A stretch of DNA of 64,000 nt, taken from positions 62,001 to 126,000 of the forward strand of contig NZ_BBIV01000009.1 of the NCBI RefSeq assembly GCF_000730665.1. The letters are read 5' to 3'. Origin of the DNA: Pseudomonas plecoglossicida NBRC 103162 = DSM 15088. GTDB lineage: Bacteria; Pseudomonadota; Gammaproteobacteria; Pseudomonadales; Pseudomonadaceae. A model generated the notes under the pieces. The model did no database searches and was not told where the DNA came from. It was given only the letters and a program-made list of their open reading frames with translations. This document shows positions 19,065-31,871 of the stretch, one piece after another. The position numbers and the translations under genes are program-made. Numbering within the stretch: the stretch's first letter is position 1; each line of letters opens with the position of its first letter.

Positions 19065-19795
19065 TTTCCATCAAGAACGTCAACAAGTGGTACGGCGACT
19101 TCCAGGTACTGACCGACTGCAGCACCGAGGTCAAGAAGGGTGAAGTGGTGGTGGTCTGCGGCCCCTCGGGCTCTGGCAAGTCCACGTTGATCAAGTGCGT
19201 CAACGCCCTGGAGCCGTTCCAGAAGGGCGACATCGTGGTCGATGGCACTTCGATCGCCGACCCGAAGACCAACCTGCCCAAGCTGCGCTCGCGGGTGGGC
19301 ATGGTGTTCCAGCACTTCGAGCTGTTCCCGCACCTGACCATCACCGAGAACCTGACCATCGCCCAGCGCAAGGTACTGGGCCGCAGCGAAGCGGAAGCCA
19401 CCAAGAAGGGCCTGGCCCTGCTCGAACGTGTCGGCCTCAGCGCCCACGCCAAGAAGCACCCCGGCCAGCTGTCCGGCGGCCAGCAGCAGCGCGTGGCCAT
19501 TGCCCGCGCGCTGTCGATGGACCCGATCGTCATGCTGTTCGACGAACCGACCTCGGCGCTGGACCCGGAAATGGTCAACGAAGTGCTCGACGTGATGGTC
19601 GAACTGGCCCACGAAGGCATGACCATGATGTGCGTGACCCACGAAATGGGCTTCGCCCGCAAGGTGGCCAACCGTGTGATCTTCATGGACAAGGGCAGCA
19701 TCATCGAGGACTGCCAGAAGGAAGACTTCTTCGGCAACCCGACTGCTCGTCACGAACGCACCCAGCACTTCCTCAGCAAGATCCTGCAACATTAA
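19061..19795 (+). CDS. aatP: Glutamate/aspartate ABC transporter ATP-binding protein
   Basis: A 244-residue ATPase of the polar amino acid uptake family (GltL-like). Walker A is GPSGSGKST, the Q-loop is in [12 protein letters not shown], the signature is [15 protein letters not shown], Walker B is [15 protein letters not shown] and the switch histidine is in VTHEMGF. The ATG at 19061 overlaps the aatM stop; the longer in-frame start at 19025 lies inside aatM and would add an unrelated N-terminus. It drives import through AatQM. Confidence 0.95.
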   Translation: MISIKNVNKWYGDFQVLTDCSTEVKKGEVVVVCGPSGSGKSTLIKCVNALEPFQKGDIVVDGTSIADPKTNLPKLRSRVGMVFQHFELFPHLTITENLTIAQRKVLGRSEAEATKKGLALLERVGLSAHAKKHPGQLSGGQQQRVAIARALSMDPIVMLFDEPTSALDPEMVNEVLDVMVELAHEGMTMMCVTHEMGFARKVANRVIFMDKGSIIEDCQKEDFFGNPTARHERTQHFLSKILQH

Positions 19796-19805
19796 GTCGT
19801 CCACA

Positions 19806-19842
19806 GCATCCGCTGCCCTGCCCTGTACCGGGCAGTGGATGC
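19806..19842 (+). other. Stem-loop between aatP and aauS
   Basis: Arms GCATCCGCTGCCC and GGGCAGTGGATGC pair with a single G-T wobble around a 11-nt loop. It has no T-run. It may act as a partial terminator, attenuating transcription of the regulatory genes compared with the transporter. Confidence 0.5.
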
Positions 19843-19864
19843 TGGTGGTGACAAGGCCACTGTG

Positions 19865-21765
19865 ATGAAATGCGACCCCTCGCTTCTTCGCCCTGCCCAG
19901 CCTGCCGTGAAATCCCGCCTGATCCGCCAACTGCTGCTACCCCCTCTGATCATCCTGCTGATGCTCGGCCTTGGCCTGGCCGGCTTTTTGATCAGCGAGA
20001 ACAACGGCATCCGCACCCTTAGCGAAAACGGCGAGCGCCAGCTGGAGCTGCACGCGCGCACGGTCGAAAGCGAAATCAGCAAGTACACCTACCTGCCAAG
20101 CCTGCTGGAGCTGGAAGACAGCGTCTCGCTGTTGCTTACCGACCCCGACGGCGCCAACCGCCAAACCGTCAACGAATACCTCGAAGGCCTGAACCGGCGC
20201 AGCCGCAGCCGGGCGATCTTCGTCCTGGATACCAACGGCCGCGTCCAGGCCACCAGCAACTGGCGTGATGCCGACTCGTTCCTGGGTGAAGACCTGTCGT
20301 TCCGTGCCTATTTCCAAAGTGCCGTGCGCGGCGAACCGGGGCGCTTCTACGGCATCGGCAGCACCACCGGCGAAGCCGGCTACTACCTGGCCCACGGCCT
20401 TGAAGAACACGGCAAGATCATCGGTGTGGCGGTGATCAAGGTACGTCTGGACACCCTGGAGGAGCGCTGGCAACGGGCGCGCCTGGAAGCCTTCGTCAGC
20501 GACGAGAACGGCATCATCATCCTCTCCAGCGACCCGGCCCGGCGGCTGAAATCGGTGCGCCCGCTGACGCCACAGATCAAGGAACGCCTGGCCCGCAGCC
20601 TGCAGTACTACTGGTGGCCGCTCAACGAATTGCAGCCGCTGGCCCGCGAAACCCTGGCCGATGGCGTGGAAAAGCTCACCTTCCCGGCCAACAGCGAAAC
20701 CGCTCAGGGCAAACCCCACGAGGTCGCCTACCTGGCGCAGACGCGGCGGCTGGCCGATACACCGTGGCATTTCACCTTGCTCACGCCCCTGCAGGACCTC
20801 AAACGTGAATCGCTGGTGCAAGGCATCCTCGCAGGTGTGGCGTTTGCCCTGCTGGCGATCCTCGGCATCGCCTGGAACGAGCGGCGCAAGGTGATCGCCA
20901 CCCGCCTGGCCGCTCGCGAAGCGCTGGAGGAAGCCAACAGCCAGCTGGAGCGGCGGATTGCCGACCGCACCGCCGACCTGCGGGCAAGCAACGAGCGACT
21001 CAAGGGCCAGATCCGCGAGCGTCGCCACGCCGAACAGACCCTGCGCCACGCCCAGGACGAACTGGTGCAAGCCGGCAAGCTGGCGGCCATCGGGCAGATG
21101 TCCACCAGCATTGCCCACGAGCTCAACCAACCACTGGCGGCACTGCGCACCTTGTCCGGCAACACGGTACGCTTCCTCGAGCGCGGCGCGCTGGAAACCG
21201 CCAGCACCAACCTGCGCACCATGAACGACCTGATCGACCGCATGGGCCGCATCACCGCCAGCCTGCGCTCGTTCGCCCGACGCGGCGACGACACCGGCCA
21301 GGCATCGCTGGCCAAGGCCGTCGACGCCTCGCTGCAGGTACTGGCCAACCGCATCAGTGCCTGCCACTTGCAGTTGCACAGCCAGTTCGACGACCATCAA
21401 CTGGCCATCGACCAGACGCGCCTGGAGCAGATCCTGGTCAACCTGATCGGCAATGCCCTCGATGCCATGACCACCCAGCCGCTGCCCGAGCTATGGCTGG
21501 AAGGCGAGCTGCAAGGCGACAAGTACCGCCTGCAGGTACGCGACAATGGCCACGGCATCGACGCCGAAGCACGCAAGCACCTGTTCGAACCTTTCTTCAC
21601 CACCAAACCCGGCGAACACGGCCTGGGCCTGGGCCTGACCCTGTCGGCGAGCCTCGCCGCCGCCGCCAAGGGCAGCCTGAACGTCGAGCATCCCGCCAGT
21701 GGCGGCACCGCCTTCGTGCTTGCCCTGCCTCTGGTCACGCCCCCTAGCGAAACGGCAGAGCATCC

Positions 21766-21769
<4 letters not shown>
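19865..21769 (+). CDS. aauS: Sensor histidine kinase for acidic amino acids
   Basis: A 634-residue membrane kinase, DctB-like. Transmembrane segments at about residues 22-44 and 319-340 enclose a large periplasmic sensor domain that presumably binds glutamate or aspartate. A coiled coil (EALEEANSQLERRIADRTADL) leads to the HisKA domain with His418 in SIAHELNQPLAAL. The ATPase domain has NLIGNALDA, DNGHGID and GLGLGL boxes. It phosphorylates AauR, whose gene overlaps by four bases (ATGA at 21766). ATG 19865 is chosen; the GTG at 19835 lies within the preceding hairpin. Confidence 0.93.
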
Positions 21770-23094
<1,325 letters not shown>

Positions 23095-23141
23095 AATCGG
23101 CAAGGGAAGCGTTGCTCGCCTGCTGAAAGCTGACGCAACTC

Positions 23142-23177
23142 CTGTGGGAGCCGGCTTGCCGGCGATAGCGCAGGCCT
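23142..23177. repeat. REP element
   Basis: Single copy of the palindromic core (GTGGGAGCCGGCTTGCCGGC followed by GATAGCGC) between convergent aauR and the hydrolase gene. Confidence 0.7.
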
Positions 23178-23191
23178 TTCGATCTGAGCCC

Positions 23192-24187
23192 CTACAGGCC
23201 GGCGATATGCGTCACGTTCTGTCGGTGTGATTGCAGGTACGGCAACACCGCCCCGAGCAATGGCGCCTTGAACGGCTCCTGGAAGCGGTGCGCCAACCCC
23301 GGAATCAGGCGCAGCTCGCTGCCGCGGATATGCGCCGCCAGGTGCACGCCATGCATGACCGGCAACAACGGATCGGCCGTGCCATGCACCACCAGGGTTG
23401 GCACCCGCAGTCGATCGAGCAGCGCCACCCTGCTCGGCTCGGCCAGGATCGCCATGATCTGGCGCTTGGCCCCTTCGGGATTGAACGCTCGATCATAGGC
23501 CGCTGCAGCCTGCTGCAACAGCACTGCCCGATCGTCTCGCACCTGCGGGCTACCGAGCGCCGCCAACAGGTCGGCCTGCTGCTCGATGGCGACCTCCCGG
23601 CTGGGTGCACTACGCCGCGCCAGCAACTGCACCAGTGCCGGGCTTGGCGCGGGCAGACCGGCCGCCCCCGAGCTGGACATCACCAGGGTCAGGCTGCGCA
23701 CCCGCTCCGGCGCCATGGCCGCCAGGTGCTGGGCGATCATGCCGCCCATGCTCACGCCCAGCACATGGAACTGACGGATGCCCAAGGCATTCATCAACCC
23801 CAGGCCATCGTCGGCCATGTCGGTCAAGGTGTAAGGCGCCGCCACCGGCAAGCCCAGCTTGTAGCGCAGCAACTGGACCGTGAGGTTGGCCGTGGGCGGC
23901 AACCGGTTCCAGCGTGACAGGCCAACATCGCGGTTGTCGTAGCGGATTACCCGGAAACCCTGGTTGCACAAGGCCTCGACCACATCGTCCGGCCAGTGGA
24001 TGAGCTGGCCGCCCAGGCCCATGACCAGCAACAAGGCCGGATCGCGCGGCGACCCGACGCTCTGGTAGACCAGGCTCACGGCGCCGATCTCGGCCCGTTG
24101 CACCGGCACACTGGCGTCGCAGCGGTTGTCGGCCAGGCTCGCCGACACGCTGAACAGGAAATAGAAAACGACCCAAAAAACACGCAT
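23192..24187 (-). CDS. Exported alpha/beta hydrolase
   Basis: An alpha/beta-hydrolase-fold protein of 331 residues from the start chosen here. A Sec signal peptide ([19 protein letters not shown]) precedes the mature domain, so it is probably periplasmic or secreted. The oxyanion segment [16 protein letters not shown] and nucleophile elbow [10 protein letters not shown] (Ser146) are clear. A late Asp (HGTADPLLP) and His (PGLAHRFQ) complete a plausible catalytic triad. Substrate unknown; an esterase, lipase-like or haloperoxidase-like enzyme are all possible. The start is uncertain: ATG 24241 adds 18 residues, and neither start has a good ribosome-binding site. Confidence 0.8.
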   Translation of the reverse strand: MRVFWVVFYFLFSVSASLADNRCDASVPVQRAEIGAVSLVYQSVGSPRDPALLLVMGLGGQLIHWPDDVVEALCNQGFRVIRYDNRDVGLSRWNRLPPTANLTVQLLRYKLGLPVAAPYTLTDMADDGLGLMNALGIRQFHVLGVSMGGMIAQHLAAMAPERVRSLTLVMSSSGAAGLPAPSPALVQLLARRSAPSREVAIEQQADLLAALGSPQVRDDRAVLLQQAAAAYDRAFNPEGAKRQIMAILAEPSRVALLDRLRVPTLVVHGTADPLLPVMHGVHLAAHIRGSELRLIPGLAHRFQEPFKAPLLGAVLPYLQSHRQNVTHIAGL

Positions 24188-24382
24188 GAAAGAAAACCAG
24201 AATGCAGATCCCCAGTAGAGCGCGAGTCTGATGACTTTCATTCAAGCGCGCTGCCACAGTTCGGTGACAGTTTGATGAACCCTGCCGAGCGGTTGGCCCA
24301 ACGGTGTGTCGACATGCAGGGCCAACATGAGGGAAACTCAACTCATTCCCTGTTTCCTCACCATTTTTTCTCGGAGTCAGCC

Positions 24383-25300
24383 GTGCTGGAGATCCGCCAC
24401 CTGAAAACCCTTCATGCCCTGCGCGAAGCGGACAGCCTCGTCGAGGCTGCCGAACGCCTGCACCTGACGCAATCGGCGCTGTCGCACCAGTTCAAGGAAC
24501 TGGAAGAGCGCCTGGGCTTGCCCTTGTTCGTGCGCAAGACCAAGCCGATCCGCTTCACCAGCGCCGGCCTGCGTCTGCTGCAACTGGCCGACGCCACCCT
24601 GCCCCTGCTGCGCGGCGCCGAACGCGACATCGCCCGCCTGGCCGGTGGCACGGCTGGACGCCTGCACATGGCCATCGAGTGTCACAGCTGCTTCCAGTGG
24701 CTGATGCCGACCATCGACCAGTTCCGTGATGCCTGGCCGGAAGTGGAGCTGGACCTGGCTTCGGGGTTCGCCTTCGCCCCGCTGCCGGCCCTGGCCCGAG
24801 GCGACCTCGACCTGGTGGTGACCTCCGACCCGGTGGACCTGGCCGGTATCACCTACGTGCCGCTGTTCACCTACGAAGCCATGCTCGCCGTGGCCAACCA
24901 GCACCCACTGGCCAGCAAGCCTTACATGGTGCCGCAGGACCTGATCGACCAGACCCTGATCACCTACCCGGTGGAACGCGATCGCCTGGACATCTTCACC
25001 CGCTTCCTGGAACCGGCCGACATCGAGCCGGCGGCCGTGCGCACTTCGGAGCTGACGGTGATGATGATGCAGCTGGTGGCCAGCGGCCGCGGTGTTTGCG
25101 GCATGCCGCACTGGGCGCTGCACGAATACAGTTCGCGCGGCTATGTGAAGGGCAAGCGCCTGGGCGAAAAGGGCCTGTTCGCCACCCTTTACGCGGCGGT
25201 GCGCACCGACATGCTCGATGCGCCATACATGCGCGACTTCCTGCTGACGGCCAAGGACACCTCGTTCGCCACCCTCGATGGGGTCAGTGCGGTGCGCTGA
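24383..25300 (+). CDS. metR: LysR-type activator of methionine synthesis
   Basis: A 305-residue LysR-family regulator with the characteristic MetR N-terminus (LEIRHLKTLHALREADSLVEAAERLHLTQSALSHQFKELEERLG, helix-turn-helix at about residues 18-38) and the effector domain with the CHSCFQWLMP segment that responds to homocysteine. It activates met genes such as metE elsewhere in the genome. The start is a GTG with CGGAG seven bases upstream; length equals that of known MetR. Its end overlaps the convergent Nudix gene by 17 bases. Confidence 0.92.
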   Translation: MLEIRHLKTLHALREADSLVEAAERLHLTQSALSHQFKELEERLGLPLFVRKTKPIRFTSAGLRLLQLADATLPLLRGAERDIARLAGGTAGRLHMAIECHSCFQWLMPTIDQFRDAWPEVELDLASGFAFAPLPALARGDLDLVVTSDPVDLAGITYVPLFTYEAMLAVANQHPLASKPYMVPQDLIDQTLITYPVERDRLDIFTRFLEPADIEPAAVRTSELTVMMMQLVASGRGVCGMPHWALHEYSSRGYVKGKRLGEKGLFATLYAAVRTDMLDAPYMRDFLLTAKDTSFATLDGVSAVR

Positions 25301-25697
25301 CCGCCTGGCGATACAGCGGCAGGATCAGGTCGCGGGTCAGCGGCGCCAGCTGCAGTTCAGGTGACTGATCAGCGGCCAGCCACACCACTTCTTCGATTTC
25401 CGCCGCAGGCGCCACGGCCTCGGCGCAGTCGACCCGAAACAGTTGCGCTTGCACCTCGAATCCTGGTTCGTTGGCGGCCGGGGCACTGAACTGGCCCAGC
25501 GCGATGGCCTGCGCCGGGTCGATATGCAGGCCCAGTTCCTCGTGCAGTTCGCGCACCAGCGCGGCGACCGCCGACTCGCCGGCATCGATCTTGCCGCCCG
25601 GCTGCATGAACGCCTGGGTGCCGCGTTTGCGCACCAGCAAGGTGCGGCCTTGGGGGTCGATCAACAGGGCGGCGGCGATGCGGATGATGTTGGGCAT
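25284..25697 (-). CDS. Nudix (MutT-type) hydrolase
   Basis: A 137-residue Nudix pyrophosphohydrolase. The Nudix box G-X5-E-X7-REUXEEXGU is complete (GKIDAGESAVAALVRELHEE followed by LGL), with the metal-binding glutamates present. These enzymes cleave nucleoside diphosphates linked to another group; the substrate cannot be told from the sequence. It overlaps the 3' end of metR on the opposite strand by 17 bases, which is unusual but both frames are clearly coding. Confidence 0.9.
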   Translation of the reverse strand: MPNIIRIAAALLIDPQGRTLLVRKRGTQAFMQPGGKIDAGESAVAALVRELHEELGLHIDPAQAIALGQFSAPAANEPGFEVQAQLFRVDCAEAVAPAAEIEEVVWLAADQSPELQLAPLTRDLILPLYRQAVSAPH

Positions 25698-25772
25698 GGA
25701 ATAGGCTCGCGGGCAAAGGCAGGGAGGATCCCATGGGCTCCTGGGCCTGACAAGGACAGTGCTGACTGTACC

Positions 25773-25804
25773 GGCCCTGTCGCCGGCTTGCCGGCGACAG
25801 GGCC
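25773..25804. repeat. REP-type perfect palindrome
   Basis: GGCCCTGTCGCCGG and CCGGCGACAGGGCC form perfect 14-bp arms around CTTG, just upstream of lhr and downstream of nothing convergent. Confidence 0.7.
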
Positions 25805-25858
25805 CTCGCAGACGAACGGCCCCTTGCCAATCCGCCGTCCACCCTCCATAACCAACAC

Positions 25859-28800
25859 ATGAACCTGCCAGCCCACCAGCACCCGGTGCTCGAGCTGTTC
25901 CATCCCGCCGTCGGTGCCTGGTTCCGTCGCCATTTCGCCACGGTCACCGATGCCCAGGCCAAGGCCTGGCCGCTGATCCATGCCGGCCAGTCGATGCTGC
26001 TCGCCGCGCCGACCGGCTCGGGCAAGACCCTCAGCGCCTTCCTTGCGGTGCTGGACGAACTGTTCCGCCAGGGCCTGGAACACCACGGCGTATTGCCCGC
26101 CCAGACCCAGGTCATCTACGTATCGCCCCTCAAGGCGTTGTCCAACGACATCCGCCTGAACCTCCAGGCACCGCTCGAAGGCATCAGCCAGACCCTCGCA
26201 GCGCAGGGCCTGAAGGCACCGCACATCACCACCGCCGTGCGCACCGGAGACACGCCACAGAAGGAGCGCGCGGCCATGCGCAAGCTGGCCCCGCACATTC
26301 TGGTGACCACACCCGAATCGCTCTACGTGCTCATGGGCTCGGCCTCCGGACGCGCAGGCCTGGCCAGCGTGCACACCGTGATCGTCGACGAAATCCACGC
26401 CTTGGCCGGCAACAAGCGTGGCGCCCACCTGGCGCTGACGCTGGAACGTCTGCAGGCGCTTTGCGGGCAACCGTTGCGGCGCATCGGCCTGTCCGCCACG
26501 CAACGCCCGGTCGAGCGTGTGGCGCAGTTTCTGGTCGGCTATCAGCGGCCCTGCGCGATCGTCGATATCGGCCATGCCCGCCAGCGCGACCTGGCCATCG
26601 AGGCGCCCCCCGTGCCACTGGGTGCGGTGATGGCCACCGATGTGTGGGGCCTGGTCTATGACCGCCTGGCCGCGCTCGCCCGCGAACATCGAACCACGCT
26701 GGTGTTCGTCAACACCAGGCGCCTGGCCGAACGCCTGACCCGCCACCTCAGTGACCGCCTGGGCAAGGAAGCGGTGGCCGCGCACCACGGCAGCCTGGCC
26801 AAGGAGTTGCGCCTGGATGCCGAGCAGCGGCTCAAGAACGGGCAGTTGCAGGTGCTGGTGGCCACCGCGTCGCTGGAACTGGGCATCGACATCGGCGATG
26901 TCGACCTGGTCTGCCAGATCGCCTCGCCTGGCTCGATCGCCGCCTTTCTGCAGCGCGTCGGGCGCTCCGGGCATCAGGTCGAAGGCGTGCCCAAGGGGCG
27001 GTTGTTCGCCACCTCACGAGACGACTTGATCGAATGCGTCGCCTTGCTCGACTGCATCCGCCAGGGCGAGCTGGACGAGCTGCACATCCCCAGGGCGCCG
27101 CTGGACGTGCTGGCCCAGCAGATCGTTGCCGAGGCCAGCAACCAGGCCTGGCCGGAACAGGCCTTGTTCGACTGCCTGCGCCAGGCGACGCCCTACGCAG
27201 AACTCGACGCCAACCACTACCAGGCGCTGCTGCGCATGCTCGCCGAAGGCTACAACGGCCGCCTGGGGGTACGCAGCGCCTACCTGCACCGCGACGCGGT
27301 CAGCGGCACCTTGCGCGGGCGGCGGGGCAGCCAGCTGACCGCGCTGACCAGCGGCGGCACCATCCCCGAGACCGCCGACTACACGGTGCTGCTCGAACCC
27401 CAGGCGCTCAGCATCGGCAGCGTCAACGAAGACTTTGCGGTAGAAAGCATCGCCGGCGATATCTTCCAGCTAGGCAATGCCTCCTACCGCATCCTGCGGG
27501 TCGAGCCGGGCCGGGTGCGGGTCGAGGACGCCCATGGCCTGCCACCGACCATTCCGTTCTGGCTCGGCGAAGCGCCGGGGCGCAGTGACGAACTGTCCGC
27601 CGCGGTGTCCCGCCTGCAGGCGCGCATCGACGAGCAGTTGGGGCGGCACGATGGCGATTTCACCCCGGTATTGCAGTGGCTTCACGTCACATTCGAGTTG
27701 AACGAGGCCTGCGCCAGCCAGTTGCTGGACTACCTGGGCCGAACCCGCGAAGTGCTGGGCGCCCTGCCGTCCCAGCAGACCCTGGTGATGGAGCGCTTCT
27801 TCGACGAGTCCGGCGGCACCCAGCTGATCATCCATTCGCCCTATGGCAGCCGCATCAACCGCGCCTGGGGCCTGGCCTTGCGCAAGCGCTTCTGCCGCAC
27901 GTTCAACTTCGAGTTGCAGGCTGCGGCCAGCGAGGACGCCATCGTACTGTCGCTGTCCACCAGCCACAGTTTCGAGCTGGATGAAGTGTGGCGTTACCTG
28001 TCCAGCCGCAGTGCCGAGCAGATCCTGGTGCAGGCCTTGCTCGACGCGCCGCTGTTCGGTGTGCGCTGGCGCTGGAACGCCGCCGTGGCCATGGCCCTGC
28101 CGCGCTTCGTCGGGGGTCGCAAGGTGGCCCCGCAGATCCAGCGCATGAAGAGCGAAGACTTGATTGCCGCAGTATTCCCCGACCAGATCGCCTGCCTGGA
28201 AAACATCGCCGGCGAACGGCAGATCCCCGATCACCCGCTGGTCGAGCAGACCCTCGACGACTGCCTGCACGAAGCCATGGACAGCGAAGGCTGGCTGGCC
28301 TTGCTCAAGCGCATGGAGCATGGCGAGGTAAGGCTGCTGAGCCACGACTTGCCGGCACCCTCCCCACTGGCCTCGGCCATTCTCAATGCCAGGCCCTATG
28401 CCTTTCTTGACGATGCCCCGCTGGAGGAGCGGCGCACCCAGGCGGTACTCAACCGGCGCTGGAACCCCGTGCAAAGCGGCGATGACCTTGGCGCGCTGGA
28501 TGCCGATGCCATCGCTGCCGTCGAGGCCGAGGCGTGGCCACACCCGGGCAACGCCGACGAAATGCACGAAGCCTTGATGAGCCTGGGTGCCATCAGCCAG
28601 CACGAAGTGCACGTCAACGCCAGTTGGGACCTGCTGCTGCGCCAACTGGCCAAGGCCGGACGCGCGCTGCAATTGCCCACGCAACAGCTGTGGCTGGCCC
28701 GCGAGCGCCTGAACCTGTTGCTGGGGCTGTATCCACAAGCGCGCCGCAAGCCTGCGCTCGACGTACTACCCGGGTTCGACCAGGCCATCGACCCGGACAC

Positions 28801-30133
28801 GGCCCTCGGCGAGCTGCTGCGGGCCCGCTTGAGCGGCTATGGTCCGCTGACCCTGGCCCAGATCGCCAGCCCGCTTAGCCAGCCAGACGCGGCGGTCGAG
28901 CAGGCGCTGGCCCGGCTGGAAGCCGAAGGCTATGTGATGCGCGGGCACTTCAGCCCTGGCCAGACCGAAACCCAGTGGTGCGAACGTCACCTGCTGGCGC
29001 GTATCCACCGCTACACGGTCAAGCGCCTGCGCCGGGAAATCGAGCCGGTCAGCCTGCAGGATTTCACCCGTTTTCTGCTCGACTGGCAGCACCTGGCGCC
29101 TGACGAACGCCTGCGCGGGCCGCTGGCCGTGACCGAGGTGCTTGGCCAGTTGCAGGGCTTCCCCAGCGCGGCTGCAGCCTGGGAGGCGGAACTGTTGCCG
29201 GCACGAATCGCCGACTACAGCCCGCATTGGCTGGATGATGCCTGCCGCAGCGGGCAGTTCGCCTGGAGCCGGCTGGCGGCAACGGCGGCCAGCAATACCC
29301 TGTCCAGTACCCCGCTGGTGCTGCTGCCGCGGGAAAACCTGAACACCTGGCGCAGCCTGGCACCGGCCACTGCGGTAGACACCCTCGGCCCGCGTGCGCA
29401 GCGGGTCCATGAAGTGCTGCAAGCGCAAGGGGCGTTGTTCTTCGACGAGCTGACGCAGGAGGCCCATCTGCTGCCCAGCGAGCTGGAAACTGCCCTTCAG
29501 GCCCTGGTAGGCGCCGGGTTGGTGGGGGCCGACAGCTTCATCGGCCTGCGCAGCCTGATCACCCCGGCGGCAAAGCGCACTTCGCGCAACAGCAGGCGTG
29601 GCCACCCACCGCTCTCGAGCAGCATGGCCCATGCCGGACGCTGGGCCTTGTTGCGCCGCAGCAGCGGTAATGCCGATGACAGCGAACGCCTGGAACACAT
29701 CGCCCGGGCCCTGCTGCGCCGCTATGGGGTGATGTGCTGGCGCTTGCTGGAACGCGAGAGCGATGTGCTGCCGCCCTGGCGCGAGTTGCTGCGTTGCTAT
29801 CATCGCTTGGAGGCGCGTGGCGAGATCCGCGGCGGGCGCTTCATTGCCGGCCTGGCAGGTGAGCAGTTCGCCTTGCCGGAGGCGCTCGGCCTGCTCAGGC
29901 AAGTGCGACGGCGAGCGCTGGACGGCGCGCTGGTGGTGGTCAGTGCCAGCGACCCGCTGAACCTGGTGGGCTCGCTGCTGCCTGGGGCGAAAGTACCCGC
30001 GGTCAGTGGCAACCGCCTGCTCTACCGCGATGGAATGCCGGTGGCAGTACGGATCGCCGGGCGCTACAGCTATCTGGTCGAGGCGTCGAGCCTGGAACAG
30101 GAAAGCTGGCGGCAAAAACTCTTGCGCGAATGA
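25859..30133 (+). CDS. lhr: Long helicase-related protein Lhr (superfamily 2 DNA helicase)
   Basis: A 1424-residue ATP-dependent DNA helicase. The helicase core has Walker A APTGSGKT (about residues 50-57), the VDEIHAL motif [10 protein letters not shown] motif III, and motif [11 protein letters not shown]. After the winged-helix and Lhr-core domains there is a long C-terminal region (about 550 residues) typical of full-length bacterial Lhr, as in mycobacteria and E. coli. Lhr is a 3'-5' translocase induced by DNA damage in some bacteria. Starts at ATG 25859; no operon partner is close upstream, and the next gene begins about 100 bases downstream. Confidence 0.93.
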   Translation: MNLPAHQHPVLELFHPAVGAWFRRHFATVTDAQAKAWPLIHAGQSMLLAAPTGSGKTLSAFLAVLDELFRQGLEHHGVLPAQTQVIYVSPLKALSNDIRLNLQAPLEGISQTLAAQGLKAPHITTAVRTGDTPQKERAAMRKLAPHILVTTPESLYVLMGSASGRAGLASVHTVIVDEIHALAGNKRGAHLALTLERLQALCGQPLRRIGLSATQRPVERVAQFLVGYQRPCAIVDIGHARQRDLAIEAPPVPLGAVMATDVWGLVYDRLAALAREHRTTLVFVNTRRLAERLTRHLSDRLGKEAVAAHHGSLAKELRLDAEQRLKNGQLQVLVATASLELGIDIGDVDLVCQIASPGSIAAFLQRVGRSGHQVEGVPKGRLFATSRDDLIECVALLDCIRQGELDELHIPRAPLDVLAQQIVAEASNQAWPEQALFDCLRQATPYAELDANHYQALLRMLAEGYNGRLGVRSAYLHRDAVSGTLRGRRGSQLTALTSGGTIPETADYTVLLEPQALSIGSVNEDFAVESIAGDIFQLGNASYRILRVEPGRVRVEDAHGLPPTIPFWLGEAPGRSDELSAAVSRLQARIDEQLGRHDGDFTPVLQWLHVTFELNEACASQLLDYLGRTREVLGALPSQQTLVMERFFDESGGTQLIIHSPYGSRINRAWGLALRKRFCRTFNFELQAAASEDAIVLSLSTSHSFELDEVWRYLSSRSAEQILVQALLDAPLFGVRWRWNAAVAMALPRFVGGRKVAPQIQRMKSEDLIAAVFPDQIACLENIAGERQIPDHPLVEQTLDDCLHEAMDSEGWLALLKRMEHGEVRLLSHDLPAPSPLASAILNARPYAFLDDAPLEERRTQAVLNRRWNPVQSGDDLGALDADAIAAVEAEAWPHPGNADEMHEALMSLGAISQHEVHVNASWDLLLRQLAKAGRALQLPTQQLWLARERLNLLLGLYPQARRKPALDVLPGFDQAIDPDTALGELLRARLSGYGPLTLAQIASPLSQPDAAVEQALARLEAEGYVMRGHFSPGQTETQWCERHLLARIHRYTVKRLRREIEPVSLQDFTRFLLDWQHLAPDERLRGPLAVTEVLGQLQGFPSAAAAWEAELLPARIADYSPHWLDDACRSGQFAWSRLAATAASNTLSSTPLVLLPRENLNTWRSLAPATAVDTLGPRAQRVHEVLQAQGALFFDELTQEAHLLPSELETALQALVGAGLVGADSFIGLRSLITPAAKRTSRNSRRGHPPLSSSMAHAGRWALLRRSSGNADDSERLEHIARALLRRYGVMCWRLLERESDVLPPWRELLRCYHRLEARGEIRGGRFIAGLAGEQFALPEALGLLRQVRRRALDGALVVVSASDPLNLVGSLLPGAKVPAVSGNRLLYRDGMPVAVRIAGRYSYLVEASSLEQESWRQKLLRE

Positions 30134-30234
30134 TTTTCTTTAACTCGATTTTCATTTTCTCCGCCGGCCAACCGGGCTATGGTCGGGGTTTGTTCCAGGC
30201 CCTGAGCCTGACCGAGCCATCGCAAGGACCCCGT

Positions 30235-31854
30235 ATGAGCCTGTCACTTCTCAGCCGCTACGCCTTTTTCGCCGCCTGTGTACTGTTCACCTTGGCGAGC
30301 CTGCCGTTTCTCCATCACGAATGGCTGTGGCCATTCACCCTGGCCACCGCGCTGCTCAGCCTGATCGGCGTGATCGACCTGCTACAGCAGCGTCACGCGG
30401 TGCGCCGCAATTACCCGATCCTTGGCAACATTCGCTACCTGGTCGAAGGCATTCGCCCGGAAATCCGCCAGTACCTGCTGGAAGCCGACAGCGATGCCCT
30501 ACCCTTCTCCCGCGCCCAGCGTTCGCTGGTGTACGCACGGGCCAAGAACGAGGCGTCGGACAAGCCCTTCGGCACCCTGATCGACGTGTATCAATCCGGC
30601 TTCGAGTTCATCGGCCACTCCATGCGCCCGGCGCCGCTGGCCGACCCGGCGAGTTTCCGCACCATCATCGGAGGCCCGCAGTGCAGCCAGCCGTACTCGG
30701 CGTCGATCTTCAACATTTCCGCCATGAGCTTCGGCTCGCTCAGTGCCAATGCCATCCGCGCGCTGAACCAGGGCGCCAAGCTGGGCAACTTCCACCATGA
30801 CACCGGAGAAGGCAGCATCAGCCCCTATCACCGCGAACACGGCGGCGATCTGGTCTGGGAGCTAGGTAGCGGCTACTTCGGCTGCCGCACGGCAGATGGC
30901 CGCTTCGACCCCGAGCGCTTCGCGGCCCAGGCTCGCACCCCGCAGGTGCGGATGATCGAGATCAAGATGAGCCAGGGCGCCAAGCCCGGCCACGGCGGCA
31001 TCCTGCCCAAACACAAGGTGACCAAGGAAATCGCCGATACCCGTGGCGTCCTGATGGGCGAGGACTGCATCTCGCCATCGCGCCACAGCGCGTTCTCCAC
31101 GCCAGTCGAGATGATGCATTTCATCGCCCAGCTGCGCGAGCTGTCGGGCGGCAAGCCGGTGGGCTTCAAGTTCTGCCTTGGCCACCCGTGGGAATTCATG
31201 GGTATCGCCAAGGCCATGATGGAGACTGGCATACTGCCCGACTTCATCGTCGTCGACGGCAAGGAAGGCGGTACCGGTGCCGCGCCGGTGGAATTCACCG
31301 ACCACATCGGGGTGCCGCTGCGCGAGGGCCTGCTGTTCGTGCACAACACCCTGGTCGGCCTGAACCTGCGCGACAAGATCAAGCTCGGCGCCAGCGGCAA
31401 GATCGTCAGCGCCTTCGATATCGCCAGCGTGCTGGCCATCGGTGCGGACTGGGCCAACTCGGCACGCGGCTTCATGTTCGCCATTGGCTGCATCCAGTCG
31501 CAGAGCTGCCACACCAACAAGTGCCCGACCGGCGTGGCCACCCAGGACCCGCTGCGTCAACGGGCGCTGGTGGTGCCGGACAAGGCCCAGCGGGTGCTGA
31601 ACTTCCACCACAACACCCTGCGTGCCCTGGCCGAGATGCTCGCCGCGGCGGGCCTGGAGCACCCGGCGCAACTGGAAGCCAAGCACCTGGTACGGCGTGT
31701 GTCGGCCACCGAGATCAAGCTGTTCTCGCAGATGCATGTGTTCCTCAAGCCGGGGGAGCTGCTGACCGGCGAGGTGGATGGCCAATTCTATTCGCGCATG
31801 TGGCAGATGGCGCGCGCGGACAGTTTCGAGCCGCACAGCGAAGTGGCGGCCTGA
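30235..31854 (+). CDS. FMN-binding glutamate synthase family protein (GltB-like, membrane-anchored)
   Basis: A 539-residue protein. Two N-terminal hydrophobic helices (residues about 6-24 and 29-47) anchor it, and the rest is a glutamate-synthase central/FMN domain (SAMSFGSLSANAIRAL, MIEIKMSQGAKPGHGG, VDGKEGGTGAAPVEF). The cysteine cluster CIQSQSCHTNKCPTGVATQ matches the 3Fe-4S ligands of GltB. The glutaminase domain of true glutamate synthase is absent, so it does not make glutamate from glutamine by itself; its electron acceptor is unknown. ATG 30235 has AAGGA upstream; the ORF opens earlier at 30130 but without support. Confidence 0.85.
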   Translation: MSLSLLSRYAFFAACVLFTLASLPFLHHEWLWPFTLATALLSLIGVIDLLQQRHAVRRNYPILGNIRYLVEGIRPEIRQYLLEADSDALPFSRAQRSLVYARAKNEASDKPFGTLIDVYQSGFEFIGHSMRPAPLADPASFRTIIGGPQCSQPYSASIFNISAMSFGSLSANAIRALNQGAKLGNFHHDTGEGSISPYHREHGGDLVWELGSGYFGCRTADGRFDPERFAAQARTPQVRMIEIKMSQGAKPGHGGILPKHKVTKEIADTRGVLMGEDCISPSRHSAFSTPVEMMHFIAQLRELSGGKPVGFKFCLGHPWEFMGIAKAMMETGILPDFIVVDGKEGGTGAAPVEFTDHIGVPLREGLLFVHNTLVGLNLRDKIKLGASGKIVSAFDIASVLAIGADWANSARGFMFAIGCIQSQSCHTNKCPTGVATQDPLRQRALVVPDKAQRVLNFHHNTLRALAEMLAAAGLEHPAQLEAKHLVRRVSATEIKLFSQMHVFLKPGELLTGEVDGQFYSRMWQMARADSFEPHSEVAA

Positions 31855-31871
31855 GATGGCTAACGATTGAC

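Noticed and set aside
19937..21400. 487-codon minus-strand frame opposite aauS
   Set aside because: Composition dominated by Gly, Gln, Val, Ala; aauS has all kinase boxes in its own frame.
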